Below are positions 36,301-48,300 of a stretch of 64,000 nucleotides of DNA, piece by piece. The translations under genes and the position numbers were made by a program. Location: contig CM061533.1 of assembly GCA_030545055.2 (NCBI GenBank), positions 189,567,459-189,631,458 on the forward strand, written 5' to 3'. The stretch comes from Neoaliturus tenellus (taxonomy: Eukaryota; Arthropoda; Insecta; Hemiptera; Cicadellidae). The notes below the pieces were generated by a model. The model saw only the letters and a program-made list of their open reading frames with translations. It did not search any database and was not told the DNA's origin. Within the stretch, counting starts at the first letter, position 1. Each line of letters opens with the position of its first letter.

Positions 36301-39300
36301 TTGCCATTTTACCCGCAAAGTCCCCATGAAATCCCCGGTTTTACCCGGTAATTTGGTTGTAATCCCCGAAAAATCCCCGGTTGGACTAAAAATACCGAAA
36401 TATCGTGTAATTTCTTGGAAACAGTAAGGTAATTGCCCGAAACCTTACACAATACACCTATATGTCACATTACATCATATTCATTATTTATTTTGTTGTT
36501 GGATTTAATATTGACGTATTTTTAATAAGTCTATCATTAGTGACTTAGGTTATGTTCTTTTCTTTTGCATAGTTAATTTTGTAAACCATGACAAGGTCTC
36601 ATGCACAAATTTTGTAACGTGTTATTAGACCAATAAAGATTCTGATTCTGATAGGAGACAAAACTCATTAGTGATGTCATTGATTTTAGATTATAACGAC
36701 CATTACCCCCACCACTAGTTGGGGTTAATCAGAGTCGATCCACCAATAATAACGATTTCATCGAAAATAAGAGAATGTAAACAAACCAGATGCACCAATG
36801 ATAACGATGCCAACTGACATAGTGCGGTGCGGCGGCGCCGGTAACCCAAACTAGTGGTGGGGGAAACCGGCTCGTTTTTAGCACTATTCCACCATCTCAG
36901 TTACCGATCCAATCCAGATGCAATTGTTTATATCTATGGATAGGGCTCTTCAATAAGATGGTAAACCTGGCAGGTGAATTACGATTTTAGATTTTGTACA
37001 CCATCCAGAATGATTACCTAACCCTTCCAACCTCCAATATATGGAGATTTATTATAATTATTAAACAACTTTGAGGCTACTAACTGAAGTTCTTATTTAG
37101 GTACACCGACAGAATACGAATGTTGAGTACTGAATTTGGTATGACTTTAGCTCTGATTGGCCACTGCCACTAATCACATATATGAAACGACGCAACAGCA
37201 AGATCGGTTCAGGAAAAGCATACTGTAGCTACTTATAGGTCTGCTGTAAAACCTTTTTGCGTGTTTCAGATATGAAGCGTTAAAACTAAAACATGTTTAA
37301 CTGCATGATAACTGCAGTTATCAATTTGAGTTTTTTATGGCTTGAATTTAATGATAAAGGTAGATTGACCAATTGTACAAAAAGAAAACTGAACTTCTCT
37401 GATTTTAGACGAACCCTTTTACACGATGAAAATTTTAGAAATTTACATATTACAGTCTACACTAAATCCCTGCCAGAGATGTATTTTCTTATTAATTTTT
37501 AACAATTTTTTTAATATCAGAGGGAATTTTAAAACTGCCATTAATAATTTTGTAAAGAAGAGATTTTTTTATTATTTACTAAATACAGTGCATTCAATGG
37601 CCCAAAATGAAAATGTGTTGCATAGTTTCTGCAAATTCACTATTGCAAAATCTACACTAATGAGAATAAATTTGATGAATTTGGAACACTATTTTCTATT
37701 TTCGTCTTATGTTAACATGTTCACCACCGTAGTCGACAAATTGTAAAATTTCTTCTTTTCATAAAAATTGTCTTAATAAACCACTACAAGATGGGAGGGC
37801 TTTGGCTGGATTGATTTATATAAAATTCCGTTCAGTGAAGTGTAAACAAGATTTGGGACCTTTGTGTACGTTTAAATTCTTTTCCAACGCAAACAAATAT
37901 TGTTTCCTGCAACTTTGGTAACACTTACTTACTGGTAACAAAGAGTAAAATATTCATTTTTTAACATATTTTTCAACCATTATTTACTAGAATCGGCACC
38001 ATTGTCCTTAGTGGGATCCACACCAATTGCCGCATGAAAAATACCCGATTTCGAGGGCCAATCCCCGCAACTTGGACTCAAAATCCCCGGTTTTACCCGG
38101 TTTTGTGTTAATCCCCGAAAATTACCCGCACAGCCACAAAAATACCCGAAAACCGGGTAATTACCCGGTTTCTGGCAACACTGTACATCCATGATCTTCG
38201 TAATGTAGGCTTCCATATTCTTACACTTTTCTAACTTGGTATTCATAAGAACTTGAAGAAGATCAATCCTTGAATTTAAACCTCGATCTTGATATGCCCG
38301 TTGAAGGTTGTTCCCATGCTTCTTTTGCAGTTTTAGCATTACGAACATGTGCAAATGCTGTCGGCTTAACCTTTAGACAAATTTTGGTTCTTGCCTGCAT
38401 ATCCTTCCTTTTATCTTTATCAGAAAGTTCTTCATCATCAGCACGTTCTATACAGTCCCATAAATCTTCATGCATAAGATACATTTCCATTGAAAACTTC
38501 CAGCTTGAATAGTTTGCCATTCCATTAAGCTTTTCAATTCTTGGTAATGATCCCATACCTCCCTTATCTTCAGTCATGTTTATAGCTGAACAAAATGCTA
38601 TTATTCAAAAGAAAAAATTCCTTGGTTTCTAATCCTGATTTTTCCGACCCTCTGGGCCCATAACCTGTCGTTTTATTAGAATAAATTAAGTTAAAAACGC
38701 AGTGTTAACAAGAGTATTTTATTAGAAACCATTTAATAATAATTTATCAACCTTATCACCTGTTATAAACATAACAGTGCCTTAGCAATAGTTACAGATT
38801 ATAAACACTTAGAAAGTATATTATAACAACATGTTTGTACCCCAAAAATGGGTTTTTTTTGCATTTTTCATATGTAATTTAAAAAATTTTAAATTTTGAT
38901 TTTTACCACTGGATTTAGGGCAAAAAACACACAATTTAGTATTTTGAAGCTTTGCTCTATCTCCATTGGTTACCGAGATATTAAAAAGTCTAAAGACAGT
39001 ACAATGCATTTTGGGGCTCCAATGTTGATCTTGTGTAGAATAAGGATGTGTTAATATTTAATTTATTAACCAATATTTTTGGATTCAACTTGGTATTTAG
39101 CTTCATTTGGTTGAGATTCAACCATTTATGTTAAAAATCTTTTTATCATGGCAGCCAACCTACATACTCTTTTCCCACGTTAATTATATGGTGAATAGGC
39201 AAATTCCGTTATTTATGCTAAAAGCCTACGGTACTTTTAGTGTTCCCCATGGCAGCATACCTGCATACTCTTTCCCTATATTTATCATAAGGAGAATAGA

Positions 39301-42300
39301 CCTAGACATTTATTTACCTATTTACGAGCACGTAATGAAATTTTGTTTACAGGTTCATCTGGTCAAAATTAATATTACTAATTTGGAAATTCGCTGAGTA
39401 CGCAGGTATGCTGCAACGGGTGAGGTATTTTCATAGTCTGAATCCATGTTATACCATAATGGTTCAAAGTTGATCAAATTTAAATCATTATAGCGTAATA
39501 TGAGCTCAAAATATAATAAAATCGCAAATCAAATAAGCAAAGTCTTATTTTTTATTTAAAACCTCTCTCATTTTTATCTTTAAATAATGACACAAAATGG
39601 GAACGGACGAAGGACTGCATGACATTCTGAGAGGGGAACCCTCTCTATATCTGATACAACAGAGGCCAATGAATGTTTTTATATTTCAGTTTCAGAACCC
39701 TTAAGGAAGGATGAGAAATGAAATAATTCTCATAACTTAGATTCAATAAAAACTGTTATTTTGACAAAACTTCACAAGATACAACAAATAAAAAATGTAT
39801 TTATACCAAATCATTGTTGTGTATTACCCTAGTAACATATCTAAATTATTAGTATAAATTTTCAGTCATATTGGTCTAATCCAAATTAAATTGGCTCTCA
39901 TTAAAAAATAAATTAAACAACTGATATTACCATTTTGTAATCTAAATTTCATTTCCTGGAGGAAACCGTAAACTGTTGAACCAAGAAAATTTTGCAGTCT
40001 GCTATGGAAATTAAAAATTTTAATCCTTGATCAATAATGCAAATTGCAAGTGTTTTCTGACTGAATATTTGAAATCGGCTAATTTTGAAGAGACCTAAAT
40101 TATTTAAAGTAGAACCGATATACCACCTCAACTTATGATTCCCAGCAATGACAACAGTATAGTGACACCACCGAAGAAAAGGACTACCACCATTACAGCG
40201 GCTTAATACGTATTTGATGATACAACCAAACTTTGTCAAAACCCAAGAAAGGATAACCACCGGAAAGAAATTTTACTAACCAGAAAAATGAACTTAAATC
40301 CACAGTAAACGTTATGGACACTTTTCAAACTTGTGATGGCGGATTTTAAATTTCAAGTGGATCTTCTACAATTAGTCTCTGTTGTTCAACTTTTTAATTA
40401 TAATTGTGGTTTTCCAATTATTCTTCTTTTCAATACTGCATGTAAATATCTTGATTTTTCTTCGATGAATAAACATTTTTTTTAATTTAAGCTTTTCTAC
40501 TGTGTTTTGTTTTTCAAATTATTATTGACAAATTTAAGTACGATATTTAGTATTTAATTATCTCTTTTTATATGATTTTCTCAAAATTAGTAGGCCGACT
40601 TCAGTTTTAAAACGATACATTTTTTTACCAAAAAATTATTCAATTTGTGAAGAAAGTGAAAAGCAGGAATAAGATAAATTACATTTGGTAAAAATATCAT
40701 TTTATTTGCAACTAAAATGATAGTATAAAATAAAACATAACCTAGCTTCAGCTTGCATACTGAGCATTCTGTCATATAGTCATTTTCAGTTTTGGCCAAA
40801 GACTTCCAAACAACACTCTTTTTCTTTTCCTCGCCCATACATAAATAATTAAGGGACAGTGAAAATGTTCAAATCAGTTTAAAATACATTCAGAGGTACA
40901 AAGACATAACCTATCAACATCAAAGACCAAATAAATACTGACGTATGTTTGATTAGCAAACCAATGCCTTAACAAGTTCGTCATCAAACGCCATCGTAAT
41001 CTTCATAAGATTAAATCTAATATTGAGTCACGAAACTACGAATGATGAATTGTCCCCTATCTACTAGCGCTCTAAACACCACGACACTAGCGATTCAAGC
41101 AAGTGGAATAAAAACTAGAGCTTCTAGAGTTTCCGTGATTTGCCGAGCCTTGAAACACTTGTCTCTTTACTGCTAGCGCTCCAAGCGAGAGGTTTCAGAA
41201 TTGACACTTTGTCAATTGCTCAGTTGATTAAACACTTAACCTTGGGTGTTTCACCATTGGCTGGGTGTTGTGACTATTGCCCGTTTAGTTTATGATCTGA
41301 CTTAATCTGATTCAGTACTTTACATGTCATTTTAGACGATATGTTGAATCGTTACCATTCTATGCAGAATAACCAACGTGCAAAACACAATATTTGTACA
41401 TTGATCTTGTCTTTAACACCAGATATACAGTATGTCCGGAAAAATCGGCTATCCGACCCGAATATACGGATATCAATGAATTCTTCGGGTCGGATTTGAA
41501 TATCAGATCCGATCTGAAACTGAACCGACTTTTTGGATATCCGCATACCTCTACTTCTAACTAAACAGGTTTTCTTGTCATTAGCCACACAACAGTTTAA
41601 TATAATAATGCTAGGCTATAATTCGTAAATATTCTATATCCATTGGCGTCATCACTGGTTATCGTTTTAAAAATATAAAAACACACATTGTGGCAATAAT
41701 GAAATTAAAACAGAAGTATCCCCATGCTATTCTTCTGGAGAACAGAATGATATGTTATTTATCATTTCCTTGCATATTTTCCCTTTGGCCAAACCTTTTA
41801 TTGGCGAACTGATACTTCTACGATTTGTGGAAAGCTCACAATGTAGCCCTAAATATTTTGCTCTCCCAAACTTAATGCAGTTCGTTAACCAGTGTATGAT
41901 CTGTGGTTCTAACATATTGTCTTTGGTATGAACAGGTAGATGTGGATAGGTTGGTATGAATTTTCACTGGTGTCTGGTGTTTACATTTCACAGCTGTTAA
42001 ACTTGAAAATCAATCAGTCCTTATCGATGTTAATCAAATGGGAAAATAACGAACTTTACGGGCATGTAGGGTCCTTCATTTTGAATAGATATTTACCAAT
42101 TACCTTAAAAAGAAAAAAAATGACACCAAAATCATTAAAATCAGTTAAAAACTGTGACTTGTACAAAATACCATGTTGCATATTAAATATGTATAGCTTC
42201 TGTAATCCAATATTAATCATTTTTTTAACTGATTGTAATTCAATTAAGGATTGACAGTATGGGTTGAAGCCTATCCTTTTTCTCAAACGCTCTATATTTT

Positions 42301-45300
42301 TTGGAATTTGGACTTTTATGGTTCATATTATGAGGAGATACTGTAGCAAGAAGTGTAGCGATCCTACCTGGGCCCCCACTTTCAACACAAGTACTGCCTC
42401 CACGGGCGTTTGGTCGTCCAGCAGCTTACGAGCCGTTGAGCTGCTGTCTTCTGCCTCAAACTTCTTCTCTGCTCCTGCCACGGCAAATACAAACAAGCAG
42501 TGATTAAAAATTAAATTTTATGTCACAAAAAAGGAACTCAAAGGAATACCCGCTAATAAAAACTGTGAATTGTAAAACTATGATTTGGTTTTTGTTTCAT
42601 TTTTTACAGTAAAAAAAATAACGTAAGTCATGACTGATAGACAAATAAGTCAAACAATAAAAAAAAGTATCAGTCAAACATCACAAAAAATCAAATAACC
42701 AAAAAGAAATTTTAAAGGCAAGATTTAAAGAAGAAAATGCATGATGGAAATAAAGAAATTGACTTAGGAGAGATTTACATGATGATCTTGTCAAGATAGA
42801 TATAATAGGAGTATTTTTTTACTCTCCTTAATGCCGTACTGAGGAAGTGCATAGTGGAAGACATTTTCTGCCTATGGTCAGTTCCTGGCTTTGCCTCATT
42901 CCAACCATGTACCATTAGATGCAGGTCAGGATGGACCAGGGTAGGTCCCCAGACGAGGTCGCGAGGTAGTGTGGTGTCTGGTATACCTTGCAGCCTGCAG
43001 AGCTCGGCATTGTTGATGGACGCCGCCTCCTGGTTGTGACTGCACAGCTTGGTGGCGACAATGTTGTCCCTGGCGATGGTCTGGGACGCTGTTCTCACCA
43101 GAACCTCCGTCATCTCCTTGGTCACACTGCCATACAATAAATAAAGAATGAATCTTCATCTACAAATCATGACATGGTGCAATAATGTAAAAAAACGCAT
43201 AGCTCACTTTATATTCATAAATCATAAAATGTGTAACATAGCTAGAGTAAGACTTGTAATGTGCATCTTACTTGTCTCAATTTCAAATGCTCTCATGTCA
43301 TAGGTACAATGGGTCTTCCCTGATTAAGTAGTGCTGTAAAGAGGAATTCGTAATTTTATGTTTCTGTGTTCTGTGTGCGTGTTTTTTTAAACTTCGACGC
43401 GACCATCAAGTGATGTAGTCAAGATTTTTAAGTTTTTGTGCGGACCTGAGGATGACGGCCTAGGACGTCGAAACACGTAGTCCATCACAGGATTACCAGG
43501 ATCACACGGCAGACAGCAGGTATTTAACCTTTATTATTCTATTTTGTATACTTCCATTCTCTAATTTCCTATGGAGTAATTTTCTGGGGAAACTTCACTG
43601 ACTCTAGGGTATATAGAAGAGAGTCATTAGATTGATAACAGGCGCCAGACCTAAGGACTCCTGTAGACCACTTTTCAAATTGCTTCACATCCTTCCACTT
43701 CCATCTATACAAATCTTGCAATGCCTTCTTTTTGCCAAAACCAATTTAAACAAATTCTTCAAAAACAATCATAAACATCAATATGACACCCAAAAATCCA
43801 AAACATTGCAGTAACCAATCCATAGAACAACTTTTTTTTAGAAAAATCTCCTTCATACTTATGTTTAAAGATTGAAAATAAATGCCCCAAGCGCATAAAA
43901 TAAGAACTTAGAAAATTCAAGAAGTTAGTGGTTGGATATTTGATTAGTAACTGCTTCTACAGCCTTTCTGAGTACCTGGATCACGACATCACAGTTTTTT
44001 AAATTGTCTTTTTCCTTTTTAGCGAATTTCCCTTAGGGAATAAGCTATTACCGTAGGTCTCATGATAAGACCTAAGCCCGGGACCATGTTACTTTTTCGT
44101 TTTGAGGTGCCCAGAGACCAAAAATAATAGTCATTAAAATTTATATATATATATATGTATATATGTATATATATATGTGTATATATGTGTCCCTAGACAC
44201 GATAACTCTCGTAAAAATGGTCCGATCGACACCAAATTTGGTAGAGATGTGTAATCCTACGTTTATTCGGATGAGTTCGAAAACCAGACATATCGACCTA
44301 CCGGAAGGGGTAGTTTTGGGGGGTTTTGTACCCCAAAAATGGGTTTTTTGCATTTTTCATATGTAAATTTTAAAAATTTTAATTTTTATTTTGACCATTG
44401 GATTTAGCTCAAAAAAACACACAATTTAGTAACTTGAAGCTTTGCTCTATCTCTATTGGTTACCGAGATATTACAAAGTCTAAAGACAGTACATTGTCTT
44501 TTGGGGCTTCAATGTTAATCTTATGGAGAATAACGATGTGTTAATATTTCACTTATTAACCAATATTTTTTTATGAAACTTGGTATTTAGCTTCATTTGG
44601 TTGAGATTCATCCATTTAAGGTAAAAAATCTTGGTTTTTGTACTTATCATGGCAGCAAACCTGCATACTCTTTTCCCATGTTAATCATATGGAGAATAGG
44701 CAAACTCTTTTATTTATGGACCGATATTGATGAAACTTACTATTTGGCTTTATATGGTCAAAATAAATTTTTAAGGAAAATAGACATTTTTTCCCTATTT
44801 ATGAGCACGTGATGAAATTTTGTTTACAAGTTTAGCTGGTCAAAATTAATATTACTAATTTGGAAATTCGCTGAGTACGCAGGTCTGCTGCGACGGGGGG
44901 TATTTTTAATTCAACCAGTTTGTAATTTTATTTAGTATTTTTAATTATTGCATTACTTTTAGTTTAGTGTTTGTCAGTATTTCCCAAATGGTGAATCAAA
45001 TATGTTTTTAATACATGAACACCATGAATATATGTACATAGAATAGGAATTGAAATAAGGAATTGCCATGACAAGTCTACAGCCAAGGCAACACTGCTTG
45101 TAAGGGCGTGATTAGACACTGTAAATAAATAATAAATTTAAAAAGTAGTGTAAGGTAAATGTAATGGACTTGTGCATGCCTGGGAAAAGTAATTCTCTTT
45201 TGACAACTACTGATGCACATTGGTATCTAGGCATAACAAGTAGATGATTGTATAAAACTCTACTCTGTACCTTCACATAGAAGGAAAAAAATTGACAAAA

Positions 45301-48300
45301 TCATAAAAATAATAATTTTTTACTGTGAGAAAATCTTGGATAAATTTTCAAATGCTCAAATCAATGCATTCCAGAAAATTATAATCTCATTATTTCGCTA
45401 ACAACAAACTAATGAAATCCCAACATAGAAAGACACATAATGTATCATCTAATTATAATTAACAATAATGATAATTTATCATCAAAATTTAACTGATATC
45501 AAAGAAAAAACACTCTTTGGAACACTTAAAAAAAATCACTTGTTAATAGTTTTTAAAAATTTTTATATAATAAAACTTACTTTCCAATACGGATGTTGTT
45601 GAGTATGTCAATAAACTTGGAGTCATTTTGCCGATGGACCTTCATCAAGTGGTACACGCGGAACTGGCACTCTCGCCAGACGGGGAACTGGAAACAGAAC
45701 TTCTCCGTCTGCGGCGCGTTCCTCTGGACCACCGGTGGCAACTGAAGAAAGTCACCGCAGACGATCAGCTGGATCCCACCGAAGGGCTTATCAACGCCTT
45801 TCACGAATCTGGCCACCTTCTCAACTTTCTGTGCAACAAAAATAGAATCTATTAACAGATGTTACAATTTGGAAAACAAGTGAATTTCATTATTTTCCTA
45901 AATTGTTTATTTTGTCTATTTTGGAATTAGTAAACTTACAAGTTTTGTGGGAAGATTTTACCTGTTTTTATCAGAACTTTTTAAGTTACCGGTACTCAAG
46001 TAAAGTCCAATACAGTCCCTGTATTGGCTAAAATAACAATTAATGTATCTGATGGAGATTATACTTGAATTAAAATTACATGTTTTGAAAAAGTGATGAT
46101 AAAATAAAACCAAAACACAAAAGTGACAATGAACCGGTTGATATACATTTAAAAAAAATAATTTTACTGTAGTATTTTCTTAAGTTTTAGTCCTTTTTTC
46201 ATGTATAGTTGTAAGCATTTTTGTCACTTTTTTACCATTAAGTTTAAATTATTCATTTTATTTTGTTTAAACATTCCAAGGTGCATGAGATTGTGTGGAC
46301 TCAGCCCCCGTGCACAGGCTTCGGCCCATGAGCGGACTTTTCCAGGTAAAAATTTAATGTAATAAAATTGTAATGTATTTGTTGTTGGGATAAATAATTT
46401 TGAATTTAAATTTGATTTGGATTTGAGTACCTAGGAGATTAGGAGACTATTACACACACACACAAATGCAGCCGACACAAGTGCTGGGTAGATGACTCCT
46501 TCACTGGGATTGTAAGTACTAAGTAGAGAATTGCTATTATGTAAAATGGTTATTTTAACCAATATTAGTGGTATGGTTGACCTGTCCAGTGTAGATGACT
46601 CACTGGGGAATCAAGAGGTGAATGGCAAATTTCATAAAATGATTATCCTAACCAATGTCAATGGTAGCCTATTTGTATAAAGTTTGAAAAGCCTAGAAAA
46701 TAACTTGCGTGAAAACTGTTATATTATTTGTATATTTTGTTTGTCCAATCAGATGGTGTAAGGGGGGAAATGGATTAATATTGTTTATTTAATTATTAAT
46801 TATTGATTGTTTGGGTTTTAAATTGTTAGTTTCAGGCGAGGTCAAAGAAATAATGTAAGGAGGAAGTATTTGAGCTTGCTGTTGTATGAGTAGACTGGAA
46901 CTGTTATTAAACAATAGCTTGTTTATGCTGACCTATTGGTAGCTCTGGCTTAAATAGGTCAGCAGTCCTGTCATGCGTGGTCCCTACTACGACTGAGAAG
47001 CCACACTACATGACTGAGGGCGTAGCTCATTAAATGAAAGAGACATGTTAAGATAATTAACAGATATTAAAATCAACATAACAAACAGAAAATGCAATAG
47101 TTTCAAACTAATGATAAACAAGAACGGAATTCAACTTATACATTTATTAAATTTAATGTTAGGGTTAAGTAGACTGGAACTCCCAAAGAAATAACTCAAA
47201 CCTTTAAACTAGAAAAACTTTAAACAATTAATCAATTTTGGATCGGACCCCCCTTAATTTAGAAAACCCCAACTAAATTTAGACTTACCCCGGGCCCCAG
47301 GCCTTCCTTGTTCTTATAAAGTGATGTGTGTATTTCTAGTTAAATAAAACCTTTCTAAAGGTATTCATCTTAATATGTGAGTTTTCATTTTGTTTTGTCA
47401 TAATCCCTCATTACAATTTATTTAACTAGAAAATGGAAAAGATTCTAAAACCTGAAGTATTCAAAGTAGATCCCAATTCAGCCTGAGCTAGTAAAGAATG
47501 GAATCATTGGTTTAGGACATTATCTACAATAAACCAGTCAATGAAATTTTTGCCAGGCATAAATTGGCTACTCTATGTCAATTACCTGATGAATCAGTCA
47601 ATCAGTATCTTCAGGCGCTTAAAGTATTAAGTAAAAATTGTCAGTTTAAAGCTGTAACAGCAGAGGAACATAGAGATAGTTTCATCCGTGATGCCTTCAT
47701 TTCGGGTCTTAAGTCTACTGAAATACGTCAACGGCTTTTGGAAAAGTATAGTTTAACATTAGAAGATGCCTATGAACAAGCCAGGTCCCTAGAATTAGCA
47801 TACAATCAGTCTTTGTCATTTTCCTCGACGGTACCTGTAAATGCTGTTTCATCTAAAGATAATATTTCATCTCATTTTCAAACATCTAGTCCACCTAGTT
47901 CAGTGTGTAATACAGACAGCACGACTGTGGCTGCTGTCCATCAGAAGTGTTTTTACTGTGGCAATTTCAAACATCCACGCATGAAATGCCCTGCTAAGGA
48001 TATTACTTGCCATTTATGTGGTAAACTGGGTCATTTCGCTAAGGTATGCAAATCCGTGTCCAAACAGACCTCTAAGACAAAAATCAATGAACGAAGAGAA
48101 ATAAATGGCACTGTTGATCTTGTTGCCACTGCTGGGGGGTCAGCTAGGAGTACTGTTCCTGCTACCATTAATGACAAAAATGTGTTTGCTCTTATAGATA
48201 CAGGTAGCACGTTAAGTTTCATAAATGAAAATACCGCCAATAAACATCTTTTAAGTATTGGTCCTTCAACGGGTAAGGTTTCTATGGCCTCAATGTCTAT

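Larger units (their letters stand above)
36282..38183. mobile_element. hAT copy B of the composite
   Basis: Same family and direction as copy A, 1902 bp, with ends CAGTGTTGCCAG and CTGGCAACACTG. It carries two extra insertions: a LINE tail (about 36490-36650) and a MITE (36706-36863). The right flank is TACATCCA (38184-38191), inside copia gag. Confidence 0.85.
26536..38831 (-). mobile_element. Ty1/copia retrotransposon, decayed and interrupted
   Basis: Matching 166-bp LTRs (26536-26701 and 38666-38831) begin TG and end CA. The primer-binding site beside the 5' LTR reads GGTTATGGGCCCAGAGG, the internal initiator-tRNA-Met type used by copia elements. A purine tract TTAAGGGGAAG precedes the 3' LTR. 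The flanks TTTTT and TGTTT agree in 4 of 5 bases. Gag, protease, integrase, RT and RNase H follow in copia order. Without the 7.8-kb inner insertion the element is about 4.5 kb. It has premature stops at 29603-29605 and 27255-27257, frameshifts in gag near 38310 and near 28530, and the large insertion in gag. It is inserted in repeat R, in the same orientation as PIF1. Confidence 0.95.
25940..41553 (-). mobile_element. Outer hAT element enclosing the nested stack
   Basis: Left end TAGGTGTGCGGATA and right end TAGAGGTATGCGGATA (reverse-complemented) are inverted and hAT-like. The flanks ATTCTAAA and CTTCTAAC agree in 6 of 8 bases. The tandem intronic unit on either side confirms that this is an insertion. 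The original element is left only in 25940-26251 and about 39430-41553. It has a BED-finger transposase remnant on the minus strand near 40740-40838. All other content was inserted later. Confidence 0.7.
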
